Shown: piece by piece, positions 1 to 10,365 of the stretch
How positions within the stretch are numbered: position 1 is the first letter of the stretch
Layout: the number at the start of each line of letters is the position of its first letter
Source: Parietichytrium sp. I65-24A
Lineage: Eukaryota > Sar > Bigyra > Thraustochytrida > Thraustochytriidae
Reading direction: 5' to 3'
Assembly (NCBI GenBank): GCA_012862575.1
Contig: BLSF01000033.1
Span: 1 to 64,000 of the forward strand
DNA: 64,000 nucleotides
Program-made: the position numbers and the translations under genes
Notes under the pieces: generated by a model
What the model was told of the DNA's origin: nothing
The model's input: only the letters and a program-made list of their open reading frames with translations
Database searches by the model: none

Positions 1-1956
1 AGTCGTCTCCAGCTCAACTTCCGCTTCCACCCCGGTCGTCTCACTGGAAACCTCGTCCATTATTCCCGTGGGGAGGGTCAAGTCGCACTTAATTTCGGAA
101 GGAGATGTTTTTGCAACCAACGAACCGTCCCGGGTAAGAAAACGACCGTCATATGTAAGCGCAGCTTTTGTTTTGGGCGCCGTTGCACCGGAAGACGTTA
201 TGACTTTGTAGGTCGCCGAGCAGGATACACTCTCAACTCCAGTATCTTGGTCCTCAATTCCGGGTGACAAGGCCAAGGTGAGTGGCGTTGAAGTCGCAGC
301 TGTGTAAGACGTGAACTTGAGTTGTGCAGATCTTGTTTGGTCTTCGAGTTCGTGCAACGCGTAGACGTCGAGGGTCCCCTCAGCTCCCGAAAGTCCTATC
401 TCTGGAACAGAGACGGTTTCGAGTGATGCTTCCACAGAGGAATGCTTGGCTGAAGAAACGGAGTTCCCCTCCTTTGGCACATCATAAAAATCGCCCCCAA
501 CCGACACTGAATATTGGTTGCAACCATCCTCATTCAAGGTCAACAGTGAAGAAGGAACACGAACCCCAAAAGAAGAAATGCCATCCCTTCCTTTTCCAGC
601 CAAAACCGCTCCATTCTCCGTGGTATCGTCTGATGATTCTTCAGAGCTGCGTCCAGAAACCGTGCTACAGTCCAAAATCGAGAAGGAGCCGTCCGTGGAA
701 AGAACGCTATCGGAGGTTGCTGCCGACACGGACCTTGTCTGACTTACCCACGGAAAGTCGGACACCGTGTCCGTTTTGGAAGCCACCTCGTTGACCATGT
801 ACAAACCTGAGTCAGCGGAGGTCTCGCCAGAAACAGTTTCCAATATGATGGGTAAGCTGAACGAAGGAAACGTCACAGTAACGTCTTCGTTCTCGTCTTG
901 CGTGAGAATAGCATTCGAAGATTCACAAGTCTGATCATTTTCGCAAGTCTTATGATACTGACTGCCCTCCACACACCCACCACCTTCCACAATGTCCCAG
1001 AAAGTAAAATTCGATCGAACCGTTTGCACAACTCCATCTTGCTTGTAAGACACCGTGAAAGAGTTCTCTTCATTCTGGGTTTGAAAGATTGGGACGTGAA
1101 GAGCACTTCCGGAACATACAGGCGTTCCAATGCCAAGATTGGAGTTGCACTCGCAAACATCAAAAATTTGTTGGCAAGCTTCGCTGCTAGACGAGTCAGG
1201 CCCCGAGGTGCAAGATTTGCTTATCTCGCACTCAGCAGTATTTCCGCCATCCTTCTCTGGTGAACAAATCGCAACCTGCAACGAGCTGACGTCCCAACCA
1301 GCCGTGGAAGAGGTGGTGTACATGTACGCTTTCAGATCGCTCGCCAACACTTTGTTGGATTGGCTCGATAGAAATTGGACGGTTGCGAAATTTTCGTCGC
1401 GCAGAAGAACACTAACTTGGACGGCGTCACTCCCCGTGATACTGTATGCCGCATTATAAAGAGTCTTTTGCACCTCTGTATTTGAGACGCTGCTGTCAAC
1501 GTTGACAATCATTGTCAAGGAGGTCTGCAAGGGCACTTCCATACAGCAGCGCACTGAAGCTCGCTTGTACTTCGAGAGACACTTTTGGCTGCCTTTTCCG
1601 TCGGGGCGCATAACGTAAACTTTCTTATGTTTCGAGTTTCGACAAAAATTTCCGGTCCAGATGTACTGCTTGTTCAACCCGCAGCCCCGGTAGGTTGTAT
1701 CATATGCTTCTCCTCTGGCGATTTCACGCCGCAGACAGAGTCTTGCGCCAAACTGTTCACACAGACCTCTCGCATTGTTGAAAAGCATTTTCCTTTTGCA
1801 GAGATTCTCGTTGCGATTGAATGGTGTGAAGGAGCAGATGGCTGGATCCTCCTTTTCGGCCCAGGGGCTGCCAAATTCGCATTGATCTTCAGGCCCGGCA
1901 ATGGCAATACTTACAGACCAGGCCCATATTGCTTTGACAAAGATTCCCCCTTTCAT
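1..1956 (-). CDS. Secreted cysteine-rich protein with C-type-lectin-like module (3' end outside window)
   Basis: An uninterrupted minus-strand frame of 652 codons runs off the left edge, so the C-terminus is missing. The first in-frame ATG after an upstream stop (1987-1989) is at 1956. It is followed by a plausible signal peptide (MKGGIFVKAIWAWSVSIAIA, residues 1-20), which suggests secretion or surface display. Residues about 41-139 have six or more cysteines and the pattern GARLC, then GC, IWT and VRCC. This recurs in eukaryotic extracellular proteins with a C-type-lectin-like fold. Residues 145-230 look like a small alpha/beta repeat (SEA- or ferredoxin-like, inference). The rest is Ser/Thr/acid-rich with sparse cysteines, as in an extracellular stalk. 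Plus-strand frames over this stretch are shadows. Ligand and role are unknown. An upstream exon cannot be excluded. Confidence 0.7.
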   Translation of the reverse strand, partial: MKGGIFVKAIWAWSVSIAIAGPEDQCEFGSPWAEKEDPAICSFTPFNRNENLCKRKMLFNNARGLCEQFGARLCLRREIARGEAYDTTYRGCGLNKQYIWTGNFCRNSKHKKVYVMRPDGKGSQKCLSKYKRASVRCCMEVPLQTSLTMIVNVDSSVSNTEVQKTLYNAAYSITGSDAVQVSVLLRDENFATVQFLSSQSNKVLASDLKAYMYTTSSTAGWDVSSLQVAICSPEKDGGNTAECEISKSCTSGPDSSSSEACQQIFDVCECNSNLGIGTPVCSGSALHVPIFQTQNEENSFTVSYKQDGVVQTVRSNFTFWDIVEGGGCVEGSQYHKTCENDQTCESSNAILTQDENEDVTVTFPSFSLPIILETVSGETSADSGLYMVNEVASKTDTVSDFPWVSQTRSVSAATSDSVLSTDGSFSILDCSTVSGRSSEESSDDTTENGAVLAGKGRDGISSFGVRVPSSLLTLNEDGCNQYSVSVGGDFYDVPKEGNSVSSAKHSSVEASLETVSVPEIGLSGAEGTLDVYALHELEDQTRSAQLKFTSYTAATSTPLTLALSPGIEDQDTGVESVSCSATYKVITSSGATAPKTKAALTYDGRFLTRDGSLVAKTSPSEIKCDLTLPTGIMDEVSSETTGVEAEVELETT

Positions 1957-4900
1957 CTCAGACTTGTTGCGGGTCCAAAAAAGACACTAAACGATTCGAA
2001 CAACTCGTCGGCGCAAATCGCCACTCTGATTCAACTCGCGAAAGCAGATGTAATTTCGACACCTGTACAGTCTCACGATGTCAGCTTTGGAGGTGTCCTC
2101 GACAGGGTCCGCAACACCCTCCACTCACTCGCGCTCTTGATCAGCGGCACGGCTGTCCGGCCTGTGCACAACTCGAAGCTCAAAGCCGCTCAAGCTTTTG
2201 TGAGCTACGCACACGCTTGGAGAGCGACTTGTGCTCACCCAGCTCAGTCTCACGTAGTCGCTTGGCACCGCCGCCGCGCAGCCTTCTGAAGGGACTGGTA
2301 CTCGGGTACCTTTGGCTCCTTTCGCATACACAGCTCGGCGAGCCGCGTTTTCGAGACTCGTAGAATTGGCCTGTTTTGCTTCCAGTTTGATCTTTCGCGA
2401 ATCTCAATTACCAAACTAAGAATTCTCCGAGTCGATCAGAGACTCACACCACGCACGTCTCACTCGTCTCACTCGTGGTACTAACGTAGTGCTGATGCGA
2501 GAACTGAGCACAGGGGCGAAGAGTCTCGTTTTGTCTCTCACTGCGGCCCTTCTCGCCCGAGTGGGCCGGCGACTAGTTTTGGAAGATTTGTTCACAATTG
2601 AAACGAATGAGGCGCGTGATGGTAGAAAGAAAATCGTCGTCGATTCAGCACACGGCGCAAGTTGATAAGCTCATTTAATTAGTTGATTCATATTTCAGAG
2701 TCCGCTCACCTGTCCGTGTCCATCTATCAGTCAAGCAATTTCTGAATTCTGAACGCTGTGCATCGTTTGCAGAGTTCTCCTTGTCTTCTTCGTAGAGACC
2801 AAGTAGGTCAGAATTTGGAAGTCGGTGTTGGGACGCTCACACCCACCAGCGCTCACTCTCAGCAGTGGGAAATAGAAAGCGCAGCATCCTTACCGTCTCC
2901 GCAGTCTCCGGGGCAATCCACCTGAATCGGTCTAAGTGTCCCCTTGCAGTACTGACTGCGAGTACGAAAAGGCCTTTCCCACGAGGCCGTTCGAACTTGT
3001 GGGTTTTCGGGTGCTGCGCAACTCGCCACACGGCGAAATACGAGGATAATCATCTTTCGCATTAACACATTCAACATCATTCAACAGTTGAATGCGGTGT
3101 AGGACAGTTAACCTCACTGAGCAAAGCCAGCCATTGAGGTTTTCCCGAAGGAGGCTGGGGTCATCGTCTTATCGTACTGCAATCACGCAGCACTGCGTAG
3201 ATGGTTTCGTTTGGTCACATGTCAATTTGATTGTTTTGTTCTCGCTGTCAATCAAAACAATCAATAAACTTATCTCTTCTTAGACGTTTAGCTGGACTCC
3301 ACTGAACTCGCATTTCACAGTCACTCCTCCAAATTTATTCATTCACTGTGCCACAACCCAGTCCCAAACTTCAGCGCTCGTAACTGTACTTACCCTAAAG
3401 TCTATTTGCTCAATTGGAACATGTGAAAATATGTGAAAGCACACTGTACAGTAGTCCCATATCTCTAGCTACTCTAGCCATGGGAGGGGCTTCCCTATTG
3501 TCCACTGAGTCGCGCTATCATGGCTACGGAAAAGCTTAAACGTTGTTAGTTGGATTTCCAGAGGGAGTTCACTTCTAGAAGTAGTGTGCTGTGAGGAGAA
3601 AAAAGGGTAAAAAGGGTTGCGGGGTCCAGGAGTCATCAGGGTCATCGGGGTCATCCGCGTTAAAAAATGCGAGTTAGAATTACTGCTTCTTGCGATTTCT
3701 TGCGTGTTGGCTACGTTACTACCTGTTTTATTTTATTATGCTTTGTTGAGTTTAGAAGGAGAATGCGATAATTAATGGCTTCCCTGTGGTCCCAGAATGG
3801 AATGCATTCCCACACCATCCATCATGAGGAGTATGATGCCACCGGTTCCATGCGACTCGAAAGAATGAAGCTCCACAGCCTCCAGGCCAGTGCGTGAATG
3901 ACATGACAGCGAGTGTGCTGTTATGAATAAATACTGGAAAGCTATAGTCCTGCTACATGCTCGAAAATTGGTTTATTTTAAAATCTCATGGCTCAGAAAT
4001 GGGTACTCACAATCAGCATGTACTTATCAAAGATGCAACGACAGACCAGGCACGCCCGGTTCAATGTCATGGTCTCATGGATCTGTCGCGGGGGACTGGG
4101 CCGGGATCCGAGCGCTTGAGTTGTGTTGAGATACTTCCCAGTACTGTATAGTCAACCGGACTTCCCGAACGGAACAGGGAATCAAAGTAGGTGAACAAGG
4201 TCCAGTGAACAGTTGATCGCAGTTTTAGAAGTTGATTTCTTCTGACAGAGAGTTAATTTTTAACTTTGTTCGTCTTCTCTGAACAATCCTGAATTCCCAT
4301 TTCGCTCTTTTCATGTGACCGGTCGACCCGTTCCATTTTAACTGCCGTTTTGCGGTGCGATCTCTGGTTACTTCTGAATGAACTGCCATGTAAAGTGATC
4401 CCATTGTGACGTTACAGCCCCGAGATAGATACTTCTCTCATGTTACCGTTCACTCGTGAGCAATGATTCTCATCCCCTTTAGGCAGGTGTCTTTCGCGAT
4501 TGTGTCAAACACTAACCGTCTGAAATTGGCATCCCTAGCTAGAGGCTTGTGAGTTTAACGTGAAAACGAATCATTTATACTGTCCCGCAACTTTGTGCTT
4601 TTGGCACAAATGCACCCGCGCGCCCCGAAACTCACTGCTTTCACTGCTCTCCAACTCAAGATGTGGCACACTCGAGACCCTCCTGCTTTCACGGCATCAA
4701 GATACGCAATTCCAACCAGACTTACCAGACTAACCGAACTTCCAAGTCCTTTATGAACCTTCCTCTTTATTCCTCGGATTATCTTTGGACTAAATCGTTC
4801 AACAAGACAACACGAAACCGCCCAACTCACTCATTATTAAGCGAACGGATTCAGGCAACAAAGAGGAGTCACGTCGGAGAGACCGTGAGAAACAAAGTAG

Positions 4901-5377
4901 GGAATCTGAGAAGAAGCCATTCTTTGAATCTGGTCCATTTCAACCGATACAGTTAATCAATTTGAGCATTTTGCACTGGCTGAGCATCAGGAATAAACAA
5001 GCTAAGGTGAAACAAACGCCTGCGACCATGCGAAAGCTGAACATGATTGTTCATTATAATTATATACGAGAGAAACAACCTTTGCCTTGAGATCAGTGTT
5101 GGAAAATGGGTCGAAGAATTTGTAAAGTGTAGTTAAAATGATTTTAATGGAAGGACATCTTGGTCATAGTGAACGTGATAAAATTGTACGGCAAAACAGC
5201 TCGGAAAGAGCAACAAATATGTCGGTGCTATAGTTTCAAAGTGCACGAATACGGAATATGACGTTGGAAGACGGAAGTGTGGAGGTAGGTGTGTACAAAA
5301 GACTCCCTTCGCGGATAAATAGACGGGGGCCTGTTTCTAACGATACGCGCATCAGCCGGTTCAAATTACAGCCAGAC
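1957..5377. other. Intergenic, no gene recognised
   Basis: This is 3.4 kb between the secreted-protein gene and the 3' end of the kinase gene. Only short unconvincing frames occur. It holds one copy of the recurrent CAGAATTCAGA family (2741-2751, reverse orientation), the imperfect palindrome GGTACTCGGGTACC at 2298-2311, and short CACTCGT-type repeats near 2450-2475 that may belong to the upstream region of the gene on its left. Confidence 0.5.
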
Positions 5378-6682
5378 TCAGAGAGTGAGGCTTTCTAGTG
5401 GGGTGTGGGTAAACTCTTCGTCAAAGTTGGATACATCAAAAACGTGCTTGAGAGGCGGCACCCAAGGAGAAGCCAACTCCTTGCGCTCGACCATCTCCCA
5501 GTCCACATCGCTTAAAAACGGGTGAAGCCTGAGCTCGGAGAGCCCATAGTAATACCCGAGACGTTCTGTAGGCTCTTTGACCAAAAGTTGGCAAATAAAG
5601 TCGTAGACATCGAGTTCCGCGGCGCAGAGGTCCATGGACGCCTCGACAGGGTGGCAGCAGATCATGGTGCATGTCTCTTGCTCGTCCTCCACTCTCCATG
5701 GCAAGACGCCAAAAAGCATCTCATACAACACTACTCCAAAGCTCCACCAATCGCTCTCAAACGCATGTGGGAGTCTCTTGAGGATTTCAGGGGAGGAGTA
5801 CACCAAGGTACCAGATTGGGTGACCACCTCCAGCCGGTTCGTCTTCGTATTGAGGTCGGAGATTGGGTCGAGCTGAACTGACAGACCAAAGTCAATGAGG
5901 CGTACGTGGCCATCCGCTGCGATAGTGACGTTCTCAGGCTTGAGATCGCGAAAGATGACTCCGTGTGAATGTAGGTACTCGAGCCCAAGGGCGATCTCGG
6001 AAGCGTAAAATCGCAGCTCGTTGACGGTGAAGCGCTGCTTGAGGTTCATCAGGTGCAAAAGCTCGCCGCCGGGCAAGTACTCCATCGCAATCACGAGCTT
6101 GGTTTCCGTTTGGAAAGCAAAGCAAAACTTTACAATGAAAGGATGGTCGCACTTTCTCAAGACTTTGATTTCGGTCTTGATCTGCTCCTTTGCCCGAGCA
6201 TCTCCGTCGAGGCGGTCCTTGGGAATGAGCTTGAACGCGACTGCAACGTCGGTGGAATACTGGGAGAGTGAACTCTGCGGACCGTCAAAGCATGCTTCCG
6301 TCTGTGGTTCCAGGGCATCGCTGTGTGAGCAATAGGTTTCTTGGTCCGAGTGCCGCCGAAGCAACCTCTGCTTGCGTTGTGTGTTGCGCTTGATAGACCT
6401 CTCGTTGTGGTCTTGAATTGTGTTTTCTTCCACCGCGAGAGCTACGACTCCGAACGAGCCTTCGCCGAGGATTCTGACGACGTGAAACTTCTTTCTCTGG
6501 TCAGAAGCTTCTTGCGCGCTGTCAGATGCTGAATGCTGTGATCTGCTCAGGACTCCATAGTGCTTGAGTTGCCTGCCTGACTTTGTGATTAATCTGCACA
6601 GCTCCTGCTGTCGTGAGAAGCTGCCAACGCACCTCTCCATTTTGTTCACCATCGTGCCACACTGCGCACGCGCATGCAGCAT
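5378..6682 (-). CDS. AGC-family serine/threonine protein kinase
   Basis: This 434-residue kinase starts at ATG 6682; a TTG lies directly upstream. The glycine loop GEGSFG is near residue 73, the ATP-binding lysine is in VAFKLIPK (about 151), and the catalytic loop FRDLKPEN (D about 246) has the aromatic-RD form typical of AGC kinases. DFG is near 264, SSPE replaces APE, and SDWWSFGVVLYEML follows. The C-terminal AGC tail is present: DWEMV, then P-x-V-PP, ending with the turn-like FDEEFT. The closest families are PKA/PKG/SGK; no cyclic-nucleotide or PH domain is seen. About 60 extra residues, basic and Ser-rich, lie between beta strands 2 and 3 (about 87-145), which is unusual. The 70-residue N-terminus is unassigned. 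The protein is probably cytosolic; its substrate cannot be predicted. Confidence 0.93.
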   Translation of the reverse strand: MLHARAQCGTMVNKMERCVGSFSRQQELCRLITKSGRQLKHYGVLSRSQHSASDSAQEASDQRKKFHVVRILGEGSFGVVALAVEENTIQDHNERSIKRNTQRKQRLLRRHSDQETYCSHSDALEPQTEACFDGPQSSLSQYSTDVAVAFKLIPKDRLDGDARAKEQIKTEIKVLRKCDHPFIVKFCFAFQTETKLVIAMEYLPGGELLHLMNLKQRFTVNELRFYASEIALGLEYLHSHGVIFRDLKPENVTIAADGHVRLIDFGLSVQLDPISDLNTKTNRLEVVTQSGTLVYSSPEILKRLPHAFESDWWSFGVVLYEMLFGVLPWRVEDEQETCTMICCHPVEASMDLCAAELDVYDFICQLLVKEPTERLGYYYGLSELRLHPFLSDVDWEMVERKELASPWVPPLKHVFDVSNFDEEFTHTPLESLTL

Positions 6683-6983
6683 CAAGGGTCGCCCGCGCTC
6701 TGTTGCACGGTCAAAATAGTTGCGAGTCTGTTTGTCCAGGACGATTCGACAAATCGGGTCCTGTTACTGTAGTGCGGAGCAGCTCGAAACTCAGTGCACG
6801 AGAACGAGACGAAGCTATCCGTAACCTTCACAGACTGCTCGCCTACGAAGCCGTCAGAGGAGCAGGCCGGCTGTGATTGATTCTTGGTCTGCTGCTGTGG
6901 AATGATTGCCTATTTCTTTTTTCTAATTGCAGACAGAGGCAGGCGACGATGAGAGAGGGAGCGAAACTGGTCGACGCCGAGAT

Positions 6984-7015
6984 GGGAGAGAGAGACAGAG
7001 AGAGAGAGAAAAAGA
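6984..7015. repeat. GA-rich microsatellite upstream of the kinase
   Basis: A run dominated by GA dinucleotides lies about 300 bp upstream of the kinase start codon (the kinase coding strand carries the TC form). It may sit in the promoter or 5' leader. Confidence 0.8.
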
Positions 7016-7354
7016 AGAATTGTCTCAGGAGCAGACAAGTGTTGGAAAGAAAATCGTGGATAGGAACGAAAGACCCTACTCGATCTGGTTTAGCTCCAAG
7101 ATTTCGGAATTGCTCGTAACAGCCGGGGTGCTTTCGAGGTTTGGAGACGTTCCTTCTCCTGGGACTTGTGAGGGGTTGGACGAAAATGGACTGCTTCTGT
7201 TGTAGCTCCCCTCCCTAACTCCCTCCTGTTGGTCTTTCACTCTTCCTCTTCCCGTTCACGAGTTGACAACTGCTCCACTTGCAACACTCGCTCTACTCAT
7301 CTCGGTAAACCCCTGCTCCTATCCAAGGCCCTACACTCTTCACCACTTTGAATG

Positions 7355-7383
7355 ATTCCCATTCCCATTCCCATTCCCATTCC
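7355..7383. repeat. ATTCCC hexanucleotide repeat, about 4.8 copies
   Basis: There are four perfect ATTCCC units plus ATTCC in intergenic DNA. It is too short and internal to be a telomere tract, and the unit differs from TTAGGG. Confidence 0.9.
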
Positions 7384-9284
7384 TCTTCTTTAAGCACGTA
7401 TCTTGCTTCCTCTGTCCTGCTTCATTGATAATTGGTCATTGATCGTTGATGGCCGGCCCGCTCGTCCTCTCAACCTCTCTGTCATCCTCTCATCGTGTGA
7501 GCTTCTAAGTCAAAAAAATTCAGACAGAAGGTCAGAATTCTCACAAATTAGCGATCAGAAATTTGAGAAATCAGAGCGAGCGAGTAGATTTATCTATCTC
7601 AATCAGTCGTCCACACTCATTTCTCCCATCCCCTCCTTCTCCCGCGGCATTAGCCTGAATGGTAGACTATTATTACCCCAACATGGATCAAAAAGAAAAA
7701 ACAGTTCTCTTTTCCTCTTTCCTTTTCCTCCGATAGACCGTTTACTCTTCGCGCTTAAAGCTTCAGGGCTAACGACTAATACGCGTATCAATAGCCGCCG
7801 ACTGGCAGGCCGGGCCATGTTGGCGTTCTAAGCAGACTTGCTACACTCGAATTCCTCACAATTTTTAGCGTGCCTGGTGCTCCAAGCACCAGGAGGAGGA
7901 AAGAGAGTTATAGCGAATCAGGTATTTGTGGCTAACAAGTAGGCAGGAGAGTGGGCCACGGGAGAAGGAGGAGGAAGGGAAGGGGACGACGAAGTTGTAG
8001 TGTGTGCCTCAATCAGTCCCTCCGGCAACAAGACCTTAGCAGTGATTAGCACCTTATAGTCACCCCACTACCACTCCCACCCGACGTTGCCAGTTCTCAT
8101 TACTCAATAGCCCAAACTCCTGGCAATGACAAGTCGACGCTATACTCCTTCCCTTTTCCGTCCCGAGATAAGCGTCCCCCTAAGGAGTTCAGTCACAGCA
8201 CTCGACCCTATTAGGTAACTACCGCAAACGGTACTATCCTATCTATGGGAGAGTTAGTTGAAAGTCTTGCGAGCAATTTGAAAGATGTTGAAAGATAGAA
8301 ATGCACCTCTATTCAGGCACCGGGAAACTGTGTCATTCTAGTCATTGTGTCATTTTCAGAACACAATAGAAAGAAGGAAGGTTGCAACGTCGGAGGGCGG
8401 TACTGTTACTACTACGTGGGAGGTTGGGGACTCCTAAGCGGGATCCGAGTTCTGACATGTTCTGACTTGCATTGCTGTGTTCTGATTGACTGCCTCGCCT
8501 GCCCATCGGCTGTGCAAGCAATGCAGGCGAAGATAAACGACAGGTCAGCGCAATTTGAGCCACGCAATAGGCTCGCTGGCTACGGAGGAGAACGTCAGCT
8601 CTGCGCGTAGGCTCTTTTAGGGTCGGGAGATCGATCAGCGTCGTGGACTGTGCGGAAAAGCTGTGCTCCGATCGATGGCAAGGGTCGAACAAACCGGTAG
8701 TAATTGATGGAGTGGACTGAACTGACAGGAAACAGTTGGACTTGTTCGATGATTAGTCTTCTTTACTTGAAAAGGTAGCGCGTGTCGACAGTGAATGTCA
8801 GGCATTTAGAATTTGGATAGAAAATCAGAGTTCGTAAGACGGCGACGAGAAACCGCTCACCACGAAATGCATTTGGGAGAATCATCTCGCCGAGTTCAGC
8901 GAGCCTGGCTGGTCGGTTGGGCCACGCTTGCTTGCGCACGGCGAGCAGGAAATTGGTAGGGAGCTACGGATTGGATATGATTGGATTCCTGGACAGCACT
9001 AGTGCCAATACCCCCAATGTTGATTGTATGGCGAGAATGGTGGATGGTTGCTGCAGTTGCTGCGGCGCTGGCACGAAGGAAAGGAGCTCCTACGAGTTTC
9101 TTTGACTCAACGATTTTTGAGTTGAGAGGTTCTGGACCTCTCGAATTTCATCGCAATTTCGCTGCTCGACTTTTCTCCGCTTCTGCCACCCATTTTCACA
9201 CTGATTTGTCTCTCATGGATCTCTGATTATCTCAGATGTTGCAGGTGCTGATTCCTACTCTGTGCAGTGAGGTATGAATACCAG

Positions 9285-9305
9285 TACTATTATTTTACAA
9301 TAGTA
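9285..9305. repeat. AT-rich inverted repeat (7-bp arms, 7-bp loop)
   Basis: TACTATT and AATAGTA are perfect inverted arms separated by seven bases, about 30 bp before a perfect GTACCGGTAC palindrome. No gene is adjacent, so no function is assigned. Confidence 0.6.
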
Positions 9306-9336
9306 ATAATGCCACGGCACAATGACTTACTGGTAC

Positions 9337-9346
9337 GTACCGGTAC
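9337..9346. repeat. GTACCGGTAC palindrome (three perfect copies in window)
   Basis: This is a perfect 10-bp palindrome. Other perfect copies are at 11119-11128 and 19911-19920. TACCGGTA-containing variants occur near 32098, 38112 and 46841, and a 14-bp relative, GACCGGTACCGGTC, is at 47534-47547. All lie between genes. It may be a regulatory site or the remnant of a small dispersed repeat; which one cannot be told from sequence. Confidence 0.6.
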
Positions 9347-10047
9347 TGGTCTTTCTTTCCTTCTTTCACAGGTTACTAAACTTTGATCTCCTACTGTACA
9401 CTGTGCTGTTAGTGTTTCAACACGTGTGCATTTAGAGGCTTTAAAAATTGATTGTGGAATGGACAGTGGACTCTACTGGTATTGTTGTTTTGTTTCAAAG
9501 TTGGAATTTGCTACGAATTCGCGGCCCACTGCGGTTCTCGCTGGCGGGGAATCCAGTGACGCAAATGATGGCCTTAGCGCCGGAAGTATTCAAATTTTAA
9601 ATGATTCAGAGACTGATAGAGACTGACTGACGGATAGTGATTGGCGAACGTTTGGCGAAGTATGTATCACTGATTCTACACTCACCAAGCCACTTCCAGC
9701 AGCAATCAGTCTCCTCCGTCCTGCAGTAGCAATTAGTGCGGTTGGATTCAATTGGAGTATAAAAACCCTTCAATGCATCAGCGGCTCACACAGTCTGTAA
9801 ATAGTCTACACTGTACGGTTCCTGTTGCACAAAATTTTACAAGAATGGATTGGGACAACATCCACCACCACCACCACCACTTTCTTGTCACACTGTCGGC
9901 GAGTGTTAGAAGGAAAAGGAGCCAGAGCGCTCACGAGCTGTTATTGTCTTGCGGCTCGGCGCTACTAGCTAGACATCATGACAAGTGGAGTTCGCCACGC
10001 GATGAATGCGACGGATCGAAGAGACTTCACGTTTAAGTCTTCAGGAA

Positions 10048-10071
10048 GGGGAGAGGGGAAGGGGGGGGGGG
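10048..10071 (+). repeat. G-run cluster, possible G-quadruplex
   Basis: Runs of four, four and eleven G, separated by three and two non-run bases, fit the base pattern of a G-quadruplex on the plus strand. The long homopolymer is also error-prone in sequencing, so its exact length is doubtful. Confidence 0.5.
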
Positions 10072-10354
10072 AGAATTTAGGCGGCCAATTTAACGTTGGC
10101 CGCTATTTTCGCTCGTGTTGGAAATGATACGTGCATTTTGGCTCTCATCACTCTCTTTGCGATCATTGTTTCGTTCCAAGGCCCACTTAGAATTCTGGTT
10201 TGTGCGTAAAAGTTGTGCAAGGCGCTATCACATCTGAAATCTGAATCTAGAGAATAGCGCGCTTGGTCGACACGGCCAATACAAGTTTTGGGGACCAAGT
10301 GTTTGAAACTTTAAAAACCCACCTGAAACTTCAAGTTTACTTCGCGAGATCTAC

Positions 10355-10365
10355 GTACTCAGTAC
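10355..10365. repeat. GTACTSAGTAC palindrome (five perfect copies in window)
   Basis: This is an 11-bp odd-centred palindrome. Perfect copies are at 10355-10365, 20093-20103, 28472-28482, 28912-28922 and 61689-61699, all intergenic. One-mismatch relatives occur near 13254 and 13656. In several copies the symmetry extends one base further on each side, and the outer base differs between copies. Confidence 0.65.

Noticed and set aside
324-2289. Several plus-strand frames up to 234 codons
   Set aside because: They lie opposite the continuous 652-codon minus frame with signal peptide and cysteine motifs, or in its upstream region, and have no domain-like sequence of their own.
9515-9527. GAATTCGCGGCCC, similar to an EcoRI-NotI cloning adaptor
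   Set aside because: The NotI site is incomplete and the flanks look like ordinary host DNA, so chance similarity is more likely than a vector scar.
9863-9880. Six CAC codons in frame, like a hexahistidine tag
   Set aside because: It is a short CCA microsatellite with no vector sequence on either side.
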